From NCBI GenBank assembly GCA_038529265.1, contig JBCBDX010000005.1:124001-188000 (forward strand): 64,000 bases of DNA, in the 5' to 3' direction. A program made the translations under genes and the position numbers. The first letter of the stretch is position 1, and the number at the start of each line of letters is the position of its first letter. The notes beneath the pieces are model-generated. The model was not told the origin of the DNA and searched no databases. It saw only the letters and a program-made list of their open reading frames with translations. This DNA is from JBCBDX01 sp038529265 (lineage in GTDB: Bacteria; Pseudomonadota; Alphaproteobacteria; Rhizobiales; Rhizobiaceae). This document shows, in pieces, positions 17,441-26,405 of the stretch.

Positions 17441-18820
17441 ATGAACCTCATCCTCAACACTGACAGCTATAAATATTCCCACTTTGCGCAGTATCCGCCG
17501 GAAACGTCCGCCGTGTCGGCCTATATCGAGCCGCGGCGCGGTGGTGAGTATGAGCGCGTGCTTTTTTACGGCCTGCAGATGTTTTTGAAAGAGTATCTGT
17601 CAAAGCCGGTAACCAAAGCCGAAGTGGATGAGGCAGAGGCGATGGTCACCGCGCATGGTCTGCCCTTTAACCGCACAGCTTGGGACATGCTGGTCGAGCG
17701 TCATGGCGGATTTTTGCCGCTGATGATTGAGGCGCTGCCGGAGGGATCAGTCGTGCCCGTCGGCACGCCCTTGGTTCAGGTGCGCAATACGGATCCGGAC
17801 TTTTACTGGCTGCCCACCTTCATCGAAACATCGCTCCTGCGCGCGGTTTGGTACCCCTCGACGGTGGCGACCGTCTCCTGGCATGTGCGCCAGATGATTG
17901 CTGCAAGCCTGGAACGCACATGCGATGATCCGGCGGGCGTCCTACCGTTTCGTTTGCATGATTTCGGTGCACGCGGCGCAACCAGTTTCGAACAGGCTGG
18001 TATTGGCGGATCGGCTCATCTCGTCAATTTCATGGGCACTGACACGGTGTCCGGGCTTGTTTATGCCAAGCGTTTCTATGGCGAAGAGATGGCCGGTTTT
18101 TCCATTCCTGCGGCAGAGCATTCAACCATGACCTCATGGGGCGAAGAGCGCGAAGCGGATGCTTATGAAAACATGCTTGACCAGTTCGGCGGTGATCAAA
18201 AGCTCGTGGCTGTTGTCTCCGATTCCTATGACCTGTTCCGAGCGGTGCGGAAAATTTGGGGTGAAGAGCTGAAAGATAAGGTGCAAACCTTTGGTGGCAC
18301 GCTCGTAGTGCGTCCAGACAGCGGTGACGCAACAAGAGTGCCAATCGACACTGTTGAAATGCTTGGTGAAATATTCGGCTATTCGGTGAATGCCAAAGGC
18401 TTCAAAGTGCTCGCACCGTGTGTGCGCGTCATCCAAGGCGATGGTATCACACCCAAGACCATCCGCATTTTGCTGGACACGCTGGAAGAGCGCGGGTGGT
18501 CATCGGAAAATCTGGCATTCGGGATGGGCGCAGGTCTCCTGCAGCGGGTCAACCGCGATACGCTGCGCTTTGCGATGAAGGCCAATGCACGCCAGGACGC
18601 TGACGGCTCATGGCATGGCATTTCCAAAGACCCTAAAACCGACCCCGGCAAAGCCTCAAAGCGCTACCGCCAAGCGGTGGTGATGGAGGAAGGTGCACCC
18701 GTTGCTGTTCCACTGAAAGATATTGCTGGCCGCGAAAATCTCATGGACGTGGTCTGGGAAGATGGCCAATTGAAACGCGATTGGACGTTTGCCGAGGTGC
18801 GCGCACGCGCGAACAGCTAG
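17441..18820 (+). CDS. nadV: Nicotinamide phosphoribosyltransferase
   Basis: About 459 residues, the length of NAMPT/NadV. It converts nicotinamide and PRPP to NMN in NAD salvage. Characteristic stretches are NTDSYKYSHFAQYP at the start, HDFGARGATSFEQAG, GTDTVSG, VVSDSYDLF and VRPDSGD. The ATG at 17441 has AGGACGG upstream; the frame is open back into pheT, but the family begins here. It follows pheT by 34 bases on the same strand. Its stop codon overlaps the stop of the opposite-strand EF-hand gene (CTAG). Confidence 0.9.
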   Translation: MNLILNTDSYKYSHFAQYPPETSAVSAYIEPRRGGEYERVLFYGLQMFLKEYLSKPVTKAEVDEAEAMVTAHGLPFNRTAWDMLVERHGGFLPLMIEALPEGSVVPVGTPLVQVRNTDPDFYWLPTFIETSLLRAVWYPSTVATVSWHVRQMIAASLERTCDDPAGVLPFRLHDFGARGATSFEQAGIGGSAHLVNFMGTDTVSGLVYAKRFYGEEMAGFSIPAAEHSTMTSWGEEREADAYENMLDQFGGDQKLVAVVSDSYDLFRAVRKIWGEELKDKVQTFGGTLVVRPDSGDATRVPIDTVEMLGEIFGYSVNAKGFKVLAPCVRVIQGDGITPKTIRILLDTLEERGWSSENLAFGMGAGLLQRVNRDTLRFAMKANARQDADGSWHGISKDPKTDPGKASKRYRQAVVMEEGAPVAVPLKDIAGRENLMDVVWEDGQLKRDWTFAEVRARANS

Positions 18821-19101
18821 TCGCCTGAAGCCAATGCCCGGAGTTCATCGCCACTGATGGCACCGTCATCATTTGTATCGACATGTGCAAATGCGCGACC
18901 GTAAGCCCTGAACGAGCGTACCCTTTGTGCCGCCTTGCCACCGGCGTCTGCGCGCAGATTGACAAAGTTGCGAAACTCATTGGGTTGCAGCAAGCGGTCA
19001 CCGTTTGCGTCGCTAGCTATAAAATCTGACACGGGATCAGCGCATGCGGTTGCTGTCGCAATCATCAATGCAAAACATATCCAGCGCATCAATAATCGCA
19101 T
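18817..19101 (-). CDS. Small secreted EF-hand protein
   Basis: 94 residues. An N-terminal signal sequence (MRLLMRWICFALMIATATACA; the final cysteine could make it a lipoprotein) is followed by two EF-hand loops: DANGDRLLQPNEF (~residues 31-43) and DTNDDGAISGDEL (~75-87). Both have acidic residues at the usual 1, 3, 5 and 12 positions, so calcium binding in the periplasm is likely. It converges with the NAMPT gene; the two stop codons overlap in CTAG. Confidence 0.78.
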   Translation of the reverse strand: MRLLMRWICFALMIATATACADPVSDFIASDANGDRLLQPNEFRNFVNLRADAGGKAAQRVRSFRAYGRAFAHVDTNDDGAISGDELRALASGD

Positions 19102-19179
19102 TTTGGAGAGCCCTATTTCGCCATTGGCAGCATGGCCGGACGAAACTATTCTGCAAGTTAAAAATATCGGGAGAACATC

Positions 19180-20163
19180 ATGTTTCGCTGGGGAATTATG
19201 TCGACAGCCAAGATTGGGCGAGAGCTCGTCAATCCGGCTATTATGAAATCATCCAATGGTGTCATCGCCGCGGTTGCCAGCCGGGACTTGGTCAAAGCGC
19301 AAGCGCTTGCCGCCAACTACAATGCGCCACACGCCTTTGGCGACTACCAATCGATGCTCGATAGCAATGTCATCGATGGCGTCTACATACCGCTGACGAC
19401 CAACGCGCATGTCGAATGGGCAGTCAAAGCAGCCGATGCCGGCAAGCATGTGTTGGTGGAAAAGCCGCTTGCGCTTAAAGCTGACCAAATTGCTCCGGTG
19501 ATTGAAGCTCGAGACAGGAACAAAGTTACGGTCTCTGAAGCATTTATGGTGACCTACCATCCGCAATGGACAAAAGTTCGCCAGCTGATCTCCGACGGAG
19601 CCATTGGTGAGCTTCGGCAAGTCGATGCGGCCTTTACCTATTTCAACAAGGACCCGGCCAACATGCGCAACGTCCCGGAGCTTGGCGGCGGTGTGATCCC
19701 GGATATTGGCGTTTATCCGACGGTCACTACGCGCTTTGCGACCGGAGCAGAACCCATCAAGGTACATGCAACTGTCGAGCTTGATCCAAGCTTTGGCGTC
19801 GACCGTTATGCTTCTATTCGCGCAGACTTTGGATCGTTTGAGCAGAGCTTTTACATCTCAACGCAGATGGCCAACCGGCAACATATTGCTTTCCATGGCA
19901 CTGAAGGGTTCATCGAATTGACGGCACCGTTCAACTCAAATCTGTATGAGGGGGATGAGGTGAGGCTGCACGATCAAAGCCACAGCGAAGCGCGGGTTTT
20001 CCGATATACCGGGATCGACCAGTATCTCTTGCAAGTTGAGGCGTTTGTTGACGCCGTCCAAGGCGACGGCGCCATTTTCAGCCTTGAAGATTCGGTCAAG
20101 AACCAGCGCGTTCTCGATGCAGTCTATGAAGCCGGCAAGTCTGGCGATTGGGCTCTAGTTTGA
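19180..20163 (+). CDS. Gfo/Idh/MocA family oxidoreductase
   Basis: 327 residues. N-terminal Rossmann domain (FRWGIMSTAKIGRELVNPAI), the family motif VEKPLAL around residue 97, and a C-terminal domain with GGGVIPDIGVYP around residue 170. These enzymes oxidise or reduce sugars, inositols or dihydrodiols with NAD(P). The substrate is not clear; the motif order resembles the dimeric dihydrodiol dehydrogenase / glucose-fructose oxidoreductase branch. It overlaps the next, convergent gene by nine bases. The gene at 58891 belongs to the same superfamily but is distinct. Confidence 0.85.
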   Translation: MFRWGIMSTAKIGRELVNPAIMKSSNGVIAAVASRDLVKAQALAANYNAPHAFGDYQSMLDSNVIDGVYIPLTTNAHVEWAVKAADAGKHVLVEKPLALKADQIAPVIEARDRNKVTVSEAFMVTYHPQWTKVRQLISDGAIGELRQVDAAFTYFNKDPANMRNVPELGGGVIPDIGVYPTVTTRFATGAEPIKVHATVELDPSFGVDRYASIRADFGSFEQSFYISTQMANRQHIAFHGTEGFIELTAPFNSNLYEGDEVRLHDQSHSEARVFRYTGIDQYLLQVEAFVDAVQGDGAIFSLEDSVKNQRVLDAVYEAGKSGDWALV

Positions 20164-21057
20164 AAAATCACGCTCGATGACGACATCCGGAACGACCACG
20201 AGTGCCTTACCATTTTCAGCTGCAAAGTCCGAAGCGACTTTGCCCCAACCATCGACCAGTGCGCCGGAAGGTGACACAGACAATTCTATCCCGAGATTAC
20301 GCTGAGACTTGATATAACCCGCAAGCGCTGCCTTGTTGGAAATCAAGTCCCAGTGTTGAGGCGCGACGCCAGTTCCCAGCTTCTCTCCAAGCAGCTTGTT
20401 GAGCGCTTCCAGCTCTACATCACTGAAATCTGCTTGCGTGCCACCGGCGGACATGATGACTTCAGTTAAAGCGGTATCGATCTCGGTAGAAGCTTCAGCG
20501 GATAATTGTTCGCTGCTCAGTTCGGTTAGCTCCCCCGATTTCAGATTGAGCGCCTGATCCCATGTCATGATCTCAGCGGCCTGCGCACGCCCTAACATGG
20601 CTGGAATGTCTATCGCTGCTGCCATGTCCAATATGCCACCCATCCAGTTTCTGCCAATGGCCTCAATTTCAGCCAGTTCGATTTTTCCGGTCGTGTCATC
20701 TTGTTTCAGCGTGACCTTGTACTCCTGGACAGACCAAAAATCGGGCATATTGAATATGATTGGTTCGCTGGAAATTCGCAGGTCATCAACGTCAGTGTAC
20801 AAATAGGCAATGACATTACCAAATGGGGATGAGACCGGCACGACAAAACGGTCTTTTCTGGTTTTGCTCTCGACGCTGTGTCCATCAAAGGCAACCTCGA
20901 AGGAAGTATCCACGCAAGGATCACCGTTGGAGTTTACGCATTCATATTTGCCGACGATGACTTTTGGCGAGATCGTCCAGAGAACAAAAAGAAGCAGGAA
21001 AGCCAAGGCTGTTAGATTTTGTAGCCAACCCGGCAGACGACTGAGATATGAAAACAT
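20155..21057 (-). CDS. Hypothetical membrane-anchored protein
   Basis: 300 residues, not recognised. One transmembrane helix near the N-terminus (about residues 14-32, LTALAFLLLFVLWTIS), then a soluble domain. A beta-rich region (~35-125) precedes helices, with a QDDTTGKIELAEIEAIG strand pair, and the C-terminal ~120 residues are alpha/beta. CVNSNGDPCVD near residues 41-51 could form a disulfide. The gene is convergent with the Gfo/Idh/MocA oxidoreductase gene and lies downstream of the HtpX-like protease on the same strand. Confidence 0.6.
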   Translation of the reverse strand: MFSYLSRLPGWLQNLTALAFLLLFVLWTISPKVIVGKYECVNSNGDPCVDTSFEVAFDGHSVESKTRKDRFVVPVSSPFGNVIAYLYTDVDDLRISSEPIIFNMPDFWSVQEYKVTLKQDDTTGKIELAEIEAIGRNWMGGILDMAAAIDIPAMLGRAQAAEIMTWDQALNLKSGELTELSSEQLSAEASTEIDTALTEVIMSAGGTQADFSDVELEALNKLLGEKLGTGVAPQHWDLISNKAALAGYIKSQRNLGIELSVSPSGALVDGWGKVASDFAAENGKALVVVPDVVIERDFSN

Positions 21058-21143
21058 AGTGGCCCCTTCTATATTTAGAGATATTGAGCGCTATGAATTC
21101 CCTGACGTCAATGCGATGCCAGCCCATTCACGTATTATTCACG

Positions 21144-22259
21144 TTACCACCACACACCGCCACGGCTGATCCTTATGCGCGGATTTTCACCTTCCGGAGG
21201 GGCCAAGCTCTCTTCGCAGGCGATACACTCACCGCGCGTGCGAGCGATCACTTCCTGCGCCGGCGTTGTCCTGGCCGACAGGCCAAGCCAGTCTTCGCGC
21301 TGGGCGATTTCAACATCGCGGCCAAACCGCGGACCGACCCGCGGCACGGGCGACCTTCTCACTGGTTTTGAGCTTGCTCGATCCACCGGCATATCCAGCG
21401 CACCCTTCAAAGCATTGAGTCGTTCGATGCGCTCATCGGTCGGGGGGTGCGAGCGCAGCATGGAAGGTTGAGACATACGACCAACCGGTAGTGCCATGCT
21501 TTCCAGCCTTCTTTTTTGCCAGCTTTCCAGTTTGCGTAAAGCCGATGACAGGCCGTCTGGATCACCGGTCAGTAGAGCCGCGCCATAATCCGCATCAAAC
21601 TCACGTGTGCGCGACAGTGCCAATTGCAGAAGGCTACCGACCATGGGCGCGAAAATCATGGCCGCGATGCCAAGCCAAGGCAGTGTTCCAAAGAACCCGG
21701 TTACGTTAAAGATGATGGCAATAATGCCCATGGTCGACAGTGCTGATGTGAAGCGCGAGACCATATCGGCAATGCTCATGACCTTGATGTCTTCATTCTT
21801 GATATGTGTGATCTCATGGGCCAGCACACCGGCCAACTCGCGCGCCGTTAATTGACGAATCAACGCATCGGTGACAGCGACGGCGCTGTCATCAATACGG
21901 CCAACGGCAAAGGCATTCATCATTTTGGATGGCACAACATGCAGCTTTGGTACCGACGATAATTCAGCGCGCCGCGACAATTCGGTGATCAGCTCATGGC
22001 CTAGCGGCCAGTTCATGGCGTTGACAGGTTTTGCCTTGTACATGCGCAAAATCATGGCGGGTGAAACCCGGCGGGCAGCCATCAACGAAATGGAACCGAA
22101 GATCACCGCGTAAATAATGCCAGCGATCCCGGCGATTGCCCATGCCGTGACGGCTAACAAGCCCAGCGATCCAGCGATAAGAAGCGCAGTATGGGTATCG
22201 TTGAGAGCGCGGTGGCGCTGATGAATCGCGTTATCGGGTTGAAAAAAGGCGTTTGTCAT
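21144..22259 (-). CDS. HtpX-like M48 family zinc metalloprotease
   Basis: About 371 residues. Two N-terminal membrane helices (~residues 24-60), the zinc motif HEITHIKNED near residue 148, two further helices (~165-210), and the third-ligand glutamate in SRTREFDADYGAALL. HtpX proteins degrade damaged inner-membrane proteins. The C-terminal ~90 residues are an extension beyond the peptidase and end with ECIACEES, one CxxC pair, and a short tail. The ATG at 22259 (MTNAFF) is preferred over 22268. It is a paralogue type, not the classic ~300-residue HtpX. Confidence 0.85.
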   Translation of the reverse strand: MTNAFFQPDNAIHQRHRALNDTHTALLIAGSLGLLAVTAWAIAGIAGIIYAVIFGSISLMAARRVSPAMILRMYKAKPVNAMNWPLGHELITELSRRAELSSVPKLHVVPSKMMNAFAVGRIDDSAVAVTDALIRQLTARELAGVLAHEITHIKNEDIKVMSIADMVSRFTSALSTMGIIAIIFNVTGFFGTLPWLGIAAMIFAPMVGSLLQLALSRTREFDADYGAALLTGDPDGLSSALRKLESWQKRRLESMALPVGRMSQPSMLRSHPPTDERIERLNALKGALDMPVDRASSKPVRRSPVPRVGPRFGRDVEIAQREDWLGLSARTTPAQEVIARTRGECIACEESLAPPEGENPRIRISRGGVWW

Positions 22260-22295
22260 ACGCCACATATGGGTGGGCGTAGTCGGCTTACCAAA

Positions 22296-22700
22296 TCACC
22301 GCTTGGTGAATACAAATCTGGAGTAGCCGAACCAGGAAAAGACCGACACAAGCACAACCGCAATGAACGTGGCCAAGAAGGGTGAAAAGCCCGGAACTGC
22401 CAAAAGCAACATTGCATAGATGATGTAGTTCAAAACCGCGCCCACGGCACCGACCGATGCATAGCGCGCCATTTCTTCAAAAAACGGCTTGTCGCTGGCA
22501 CCGAACGTGAAAGTGCGGTTGACCATGAAGTTGGAAAACATCGCGCAGGCGATGGAAAGAATTCGCGCCGTGAAAGGTCCCAGAGGTGTGAAGTCCATCA
22601 GTATGCGCAACACAACGATGTCGACGATAAAGCCGCTGCCGCCTGCCACCGCGAAGGAAAAGAGCTTGCCAATTTTGGATTGGGCAACGCGTGCTGACAC
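22296..22700 (-). CDS. GtrA-family membrane protein (lipid-linked sugar flippase)
   Basis: 134 residues with four predicted helices. The GtrA features are the N-terminal FAVAGGSGFIVDIVVL helix and SNFMVNRTFTF before helix 3. GtrA proteins are thought to flip polyprenyl-phosphate sugars across the inner membrane. GTG start immediately follows the methyltransferase stop (TGAGTG). With the GT2 gene upstream it forms a GtrAB-like pair. Confidence 0.85.
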   Translation of the reverse strand: MSARVAQSKIGKLFSFAVAGGSGFIVDIVVLRILMDFTPLGPFTARILSIACAMFSNFMVNRTFTFGASDKPFFEEMARYASVGAVGAVLNYIIYAMLLLAVPGFSPFLATFIAVVLVSVFSWFGYSRFVFTKR

Positions 22701-23417
22701 TCACTCTTTCTCCGCTTGGTTTTCCGACGGCACTTCGCAGTAGAAGATATCGCGGCCGATATCCTCGCAAACATAATTGTCCGGAATGGGAAATGCCATG
22801 CGCAGAAAAGAGTGCTTGTAGGGAAAAAAGTTGAAATGCGGATTGAACGAATAGCGATACTCGCGTTCACGCGGTACCACGATGATCAGCTTTTCCTTGC
22901 AGATGCGGCGTAGCTCGGCAAGCGATTGACGAAAATCGAGCACGTGCTCCAGCACATGGGTGCATATGACCGTATCAAACTCATTGTCGGCGAATGGCAG
23001 TTTTTCGATGCGCGCAGCGTGGTATTCGATGCCTTCAAGCTTTGAAGCGTCATCGATAACAAAGTCGATACCCGCAACACGCTCAAGATCGCGATTGTAA
23101 GAGCGCACACGTTCCAACAAGACGCCAGTACCGCAACCAACATCCGCTACGCTCTTGCCGACAACTGTTTCAGCGATGCGTTGTATGCAGGCTTCCGAAT
23201 TATCAGTGCCTTCATGCACACGCGGGTGATCGCGATAGAGTTGTTCATATTCAGCATCCGTCAGAAATGCCGCGCGTTCGCGAAAGCGAGCAAGATCATC
23301 AATATGTTTGCCCCATGCCATTTTCATGGCACCGCGGAACGGTGAACTGTCACGCAAAATTGGCGGCACCAGCTCTTCAATGGCAAATCGAACCCAATTG
23401 GTGGTTTCGCGGTTCAT
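22701..23417 (-). CDS. Class I SAM-dependent methyltransferase in glycan operon
   Basis: 238 residues. SAM motif I is SVADVGCGTGVLLERV around residues 91-106; the FDTVICTHVLEHVLDFRQSLAELRRI segment follows, with the IIVVPREREYRYSFNPHFNFF region probably near the acceptor. Position between the GT2 and GtrA genes suggests that it methylates a sugar, a lipid-linked sugar or a related envelope compound (inference). ATG overlaps the GT2 stop by four bases and its own stop abuts the GtrA GTG. Confidence 0.8.
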   Translation of the reverse strand: MNRETTNWVRFAIEELVPPILRDSSPFRGAMKMAWGKHIDDLARFRERAAFLTDAEYEQLYRDHPRVHEGTDNSEACIQRIAETVVGKSVADVGCGTGVLLERVRSYNRDLERVAGIDFVIDDASKLEGIEYHAARIEKLPFADNEFDTVICTHVLEHVLDFRQSLAELRRICKEKLIIVVPREREYRYSFNPHFNFFPYKHSFLRMAFPIPDNYVCEDIGRDIFYCEVPSENQAEKE

Positions 23418-24442
23418 GTATCCTGCTCCTCAAGCGAAACAGACGGTGCATCGACAGTCTTGCGTTTCGTTTTACTGCGGCGTTCCTGATGACCAACGCG
23501 CGGGCGCATCTCACCTCGAACCGGTGGCTGTGCGAGATAGTTCAAGCGCTTTTGCTCGGCACGTCCCTTGGCAACCGAATTCAAAACTAACCCGCTAAAT
23601 GCCATTACAGTTGCAAGGAGCATCAAGCCAACGGCGCCTATCCATGTCGGAACCCGGTTAACCATGCCAGTGGTCATAAACTCTACGACCGGCGGTATTG
23701 CAAAGATGACAGCAGCGCCAAACAGCAAGGCTGAAATCATGCCATAGAGCCGAAATGGCTGGGTTGCCTGCATCAATCGCACAAACATCAAGAGTATTTT
23801 GAAGCCATCTCGAAAGGTGGAGAGCTTTGAATGCGATCCCTCGGGGCGGCGGCCATAATTGAGTTCGATCTCTGCAATCGGCAGCTTTAACTGACCGGCA
23901 TGAACAGACATTTCGGTTTCGATCTCAAACCCGCCGGAGACAGCTGGAAAACTCTTGACATAGCGGCGCGTGAAAACGCGATAGCCAGAGAATATGTCGG
24001 TGAAGTCCGGGCCGAACATTTGGCGATAAATGGCGTTGAAAAGCCTATTGCCCAGCGCGTGGCCGGCTCGTCCGGCGTCATCGTGCACTCCGGCTCTCGT
24101 CCCCACGACCATATCACAACGGTCTTCTAGAAGTTTTTCGATGAGCTTTGGGGCATCTGTTGGATCATAGGTGCCATCACCATCAGCCATGACGTACAGG
24201 TCTGCTTCGATGTCGGCAAACATGCGGCGCACGACATGGCCTTTGCCTTGGCGGGATTCACGCACGACGAGCGCACCTGCGAGCGCAGCTACCCGTGATG
24301 TGTTGTCGGTCGAATTGTTGTCGTAGACGTAAATCGTTGCGTTTGGCAGCGTTTGCGCAAAGCCTTTTACAACGTCTGCAATGGTCGCAGCCTCGTTATA
24401 GCAGGGCAGCAACACGGCGATGTTGAGGGGTTTCAAATTCAT
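23414..24442 (-). CDS. Polyprenyl-phosphate glycosyltransferase (GT2, DPM1/GtrB-like)
   Basis: 342 residues. GT-A domain in the first ~230 residues: NIAVLLPCYNEAATI, nucleotide site YDNNSTDNT, metal-binding ADGDGTYD, and FSGYRVFTRRY. Two membrane helices follow (~residues 238-258 and 270-292) and a basic tail. This design fits transfer of a sugar from a nucleotide donor to polyprenyl phosphate. First gene of the GT2-methyltransferase-GtrA operon, divergent from the GT-C gene at 24534. Confidence 0.85.
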   Translation of the reverse strand: MNLKPLNIAVLLPCYNEAATIADVVKGFAQTLPNATIYVYDNNSTDNTSRVAALAGALVVRESRQGKGHVVRRMFADIEADLYVMADGDGTYDPTDAPKLIEKLLEDRCDMVVGTRAGVHDDAGRAGHALGNRLFNAIYRQMFGPDFTDIFSGYRVFTRRYVKSFPAVSGGFEIETEMSVHAGQLKLPIAEIELNYGRRPEGSHSKLSTFRDGFKILLMFVRLMQATQPFRLYGMISALLFGAAVIFAIPPVVEFMTTGMVNRVPTWIGAVGLMLLATVMAFSGLVLNSVAKGRAEQKRLNYLAQPPVRGEMRPRVGHQERRSKTKRKTVDAPSVSLEEQDT

Positions 24443-24533
24443 CGAGCGTATCCGGATAAGCTGCTTTACTCTTTCTTGATCGGGTTAAGGTTACGTTTCG
24501 TTCCAACAATTTGGGTCAAATTGAAGGAAAACC

Positions 24534-26318
24534 ATGGCCGATCTGACCGCCGGTACCACGCTGATCACGCCAAATGTCCAACAAAGTGACACGCGCCATA
24601 TGGCAGTTTTGATCGCCTTTTGCGGTGCGGTTGTGTTTGCGCTAATCCAGGTCGCAACCTACGCCCCGGACGGTTTTCCGAGCAATGATGACATTTTGCG
24701 GCTGGTTCACGCACGCGATTTGCTGGCCGGACAGGGATGGTATGATCCCGTGCAATACCGGCTAGGGCTCGCAGAGGGTACAGTCATGCATTGGTCAAAG
24801 CTGATTGACGCGCCCATCGCAGCATTGGTGTTGGTCGGTGGCGAGACCCTCGCGGCTTTTGCGTGGCCGCTTCTCCTCGCTTTTTTCGCGCTTTCCGGCA
24901 TTGCCTATGGCGCGATCAAACTGGGCGGTAATGCAGTTGCCTTGCCCGCCGGCATCATCGGTGTCGCTGCGCTGTGGAGCATTGGAACATTTTCGGTCGG
25001 CGCTTTTGATCATCACAATGTGCAAGCGGTTTTGCTGATCTGGAGTGCAGCATTGCTGATCGCCGGGAATGCACCTGAGCGGGATGCGGCGCTTTCGGCC
25101 ATTATGTGTGCTCTCATGCTGGCGATCGGCATGGAAACGCTGCCCTATGTTGCTGTGATTGGCCTGTGGGTGGCAGGTGCCTTTGCAATTGGCGGCCTAC
25201 CGCGCCGTGTTGCAACTGCATTTGGTGGAGGTCTGGTTGTTGCTTTGGTGGCGCTGTTCCCAACCCTAGTTCCACCGTCAAGTTGGCTTTCACGGGCTTG
25301 CGATGCCTTTTCGTCGTTCCATGTGACGATGGGTATCATCGGCGGCGCAGGGTTGTTTCTGGCAGGTCAACCAACCAATCGAAAAGCGCAACTTGGTGTC
25401 CTGGGCATCACAGGGCTTGTCGGCGTTGTTGCGGTTGTTGCCCTTTTTCCGCACTGCCTGACCAATCCTCTGGCAGACCTCCCGCCGCTTTTGCGTGATT
25501 TTTGGCTGGAAGGCGTCATCGAAACACGTTCGGCATTTGACATCGCACAATCCGACCCGTTCTCGCTTTTGGCCTTTTTCGGTATGTCAATCGCAGCATT
25601 CATCGTAACCTGCCTTGCTTGCTTTCGCAGATACAATCGCGCCGATGCTTGGTTGTTCATAATCTTGCTGGCGACCGCCATTTCCGTGACCATCTGGCAG
25701 CAGCGTGGCTTCATGTTCGCCGCCGTTCTTGCGACCATTCCCTTGAGCGTTGCTGTCACAAAGTCTCGGGCCCGGTACCACAATGGCAAACAGAGTAGCG
25801 CGCTATTGATGATGGCAGCGCTATGGATTGTATCCATCAACATCGTCTGGTTCGCAACAAGCGCGCAGTTGGCAAAAGCCTTTTCAAACGCACCGACCTT
25901 GCAGGAGCAAATTGCAAAAGCCGATCCTCGCGATTTTTGTTACGACGCAAATCTTTACGGCGCCTTGGCTGATGAGCCTGAAGGTGTCGTGCTGTCGAGT
26001 ACCAATGTTGGGCCGATGATTTTGGCCCATACGCAACACCGCGCGATTGCGGGCCCTTATCATCGCAACATCGATGGCAACATGCTTCTGATCGAAACCA
26101 TGTTGGGCGCACCTTCAGGTGCCCGCGCCGCACTGGCAGCCAAGGGGGTGACCCACATTGCCGATTGTGTGAATGGACCAGATGCACGTGATTTCAAGAA
26201 TGCCGCCCCAAATGGCTTCCAAGCGCAACTACACCAAAACCACAAACGGTTTGATTGGCTGGAGCTGTTGCCGGAAAGCGCAGACACACCGCTGCGCATT
26301 TTCCGTGTCATCGACTGA
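24534..26318 (+). CDS. GT-C fold membrane glycosyltransferase (STT3/PMT-like)
   Basis: 594 residues with about eleven to twelve predicted helices and a soluble C-terminal domain from ~residue 440. The first periplasmic loop carries acidic D52/D53 (FPSNDDILRLVHARDLL), GTVMHWSKLIDAP follows, and a second loop has FDHHNVQ (D159, H160, H161). Paired acidic and DHH loops are the metal and donor sites of oligosaccharyltransferase-like GT-C enzymes. It likely moves a sugar from a polyprenyl carrier to an acceptor outside the inner membrane; donor and acceptor are unknown. AAGGA precedes the ATG. It is divergent from the GT2 operon with 91 bases shared between them. Confidence 0.72.
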   Translation: MADLTAGTTLITPNVQQSDTRHMAVLIAFCGAVVFALIQVATYAPDGFPSNDDILRLVHARDLLAGQGWYDPVQYRLGLAEGTVMHWSKLIDAPIAALVLVGGETLAAFAWPLLLAFFALSGIAYGAIKLGGNAVALPAGIIGVAALWSIGTFSVGAFDHHNVQAVLLIWSAALLIAGNAPERDAALSAIMCALMLAIGMETLPYVAVIGLWVAGAFAIGGLPRRVATAFGGGLVVALVALFPTLVPPSSWLSRACDAFSSFHVTMGIIGGAGLFLAGQPTNRKAQLGVLGITGLVGVVAVVALFPHCLTNPLADLPPLLRDFWLEGVIETRSAFDIAQSDPFSLLAFFGMSIAAFIVTCLACFRRYNRADAWLFIILLATAISVTIWQQRGFMFAAVLATIPLSVAVTKSRARYHNGKQSSALLMMAALWIVSINIVWFATSAQLAKAFSNAPTLQEQIAKADPRDFCYDANLYGALADEPEGVVLSSTNVGPMILAHTQHRAIAGPYHRNIDGNMLLIETMLGAPSGARAALAAKGVTHIADCVNGPDARDFKNAAPNGFQAQLHQNHKRFDWLELLPESADTPLRIFRVID

Positions 26319-26405
26319 ATGGATGAAACTGGCTGCCGCCTGATCTCTTGAGCGAAGGCGGCAAATCGCGTTAGCCTGTGAGCAAGCGCATTGGGAGAAA
26401 GCGCC

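Noticed and set aside
24480..24510. CtrA-like TTAA-N7-TTAA near the GT2/GT-C divergent promoter
   Set aside because: The second half reads TTTC instead of TTAA, so it does not meet the motif.
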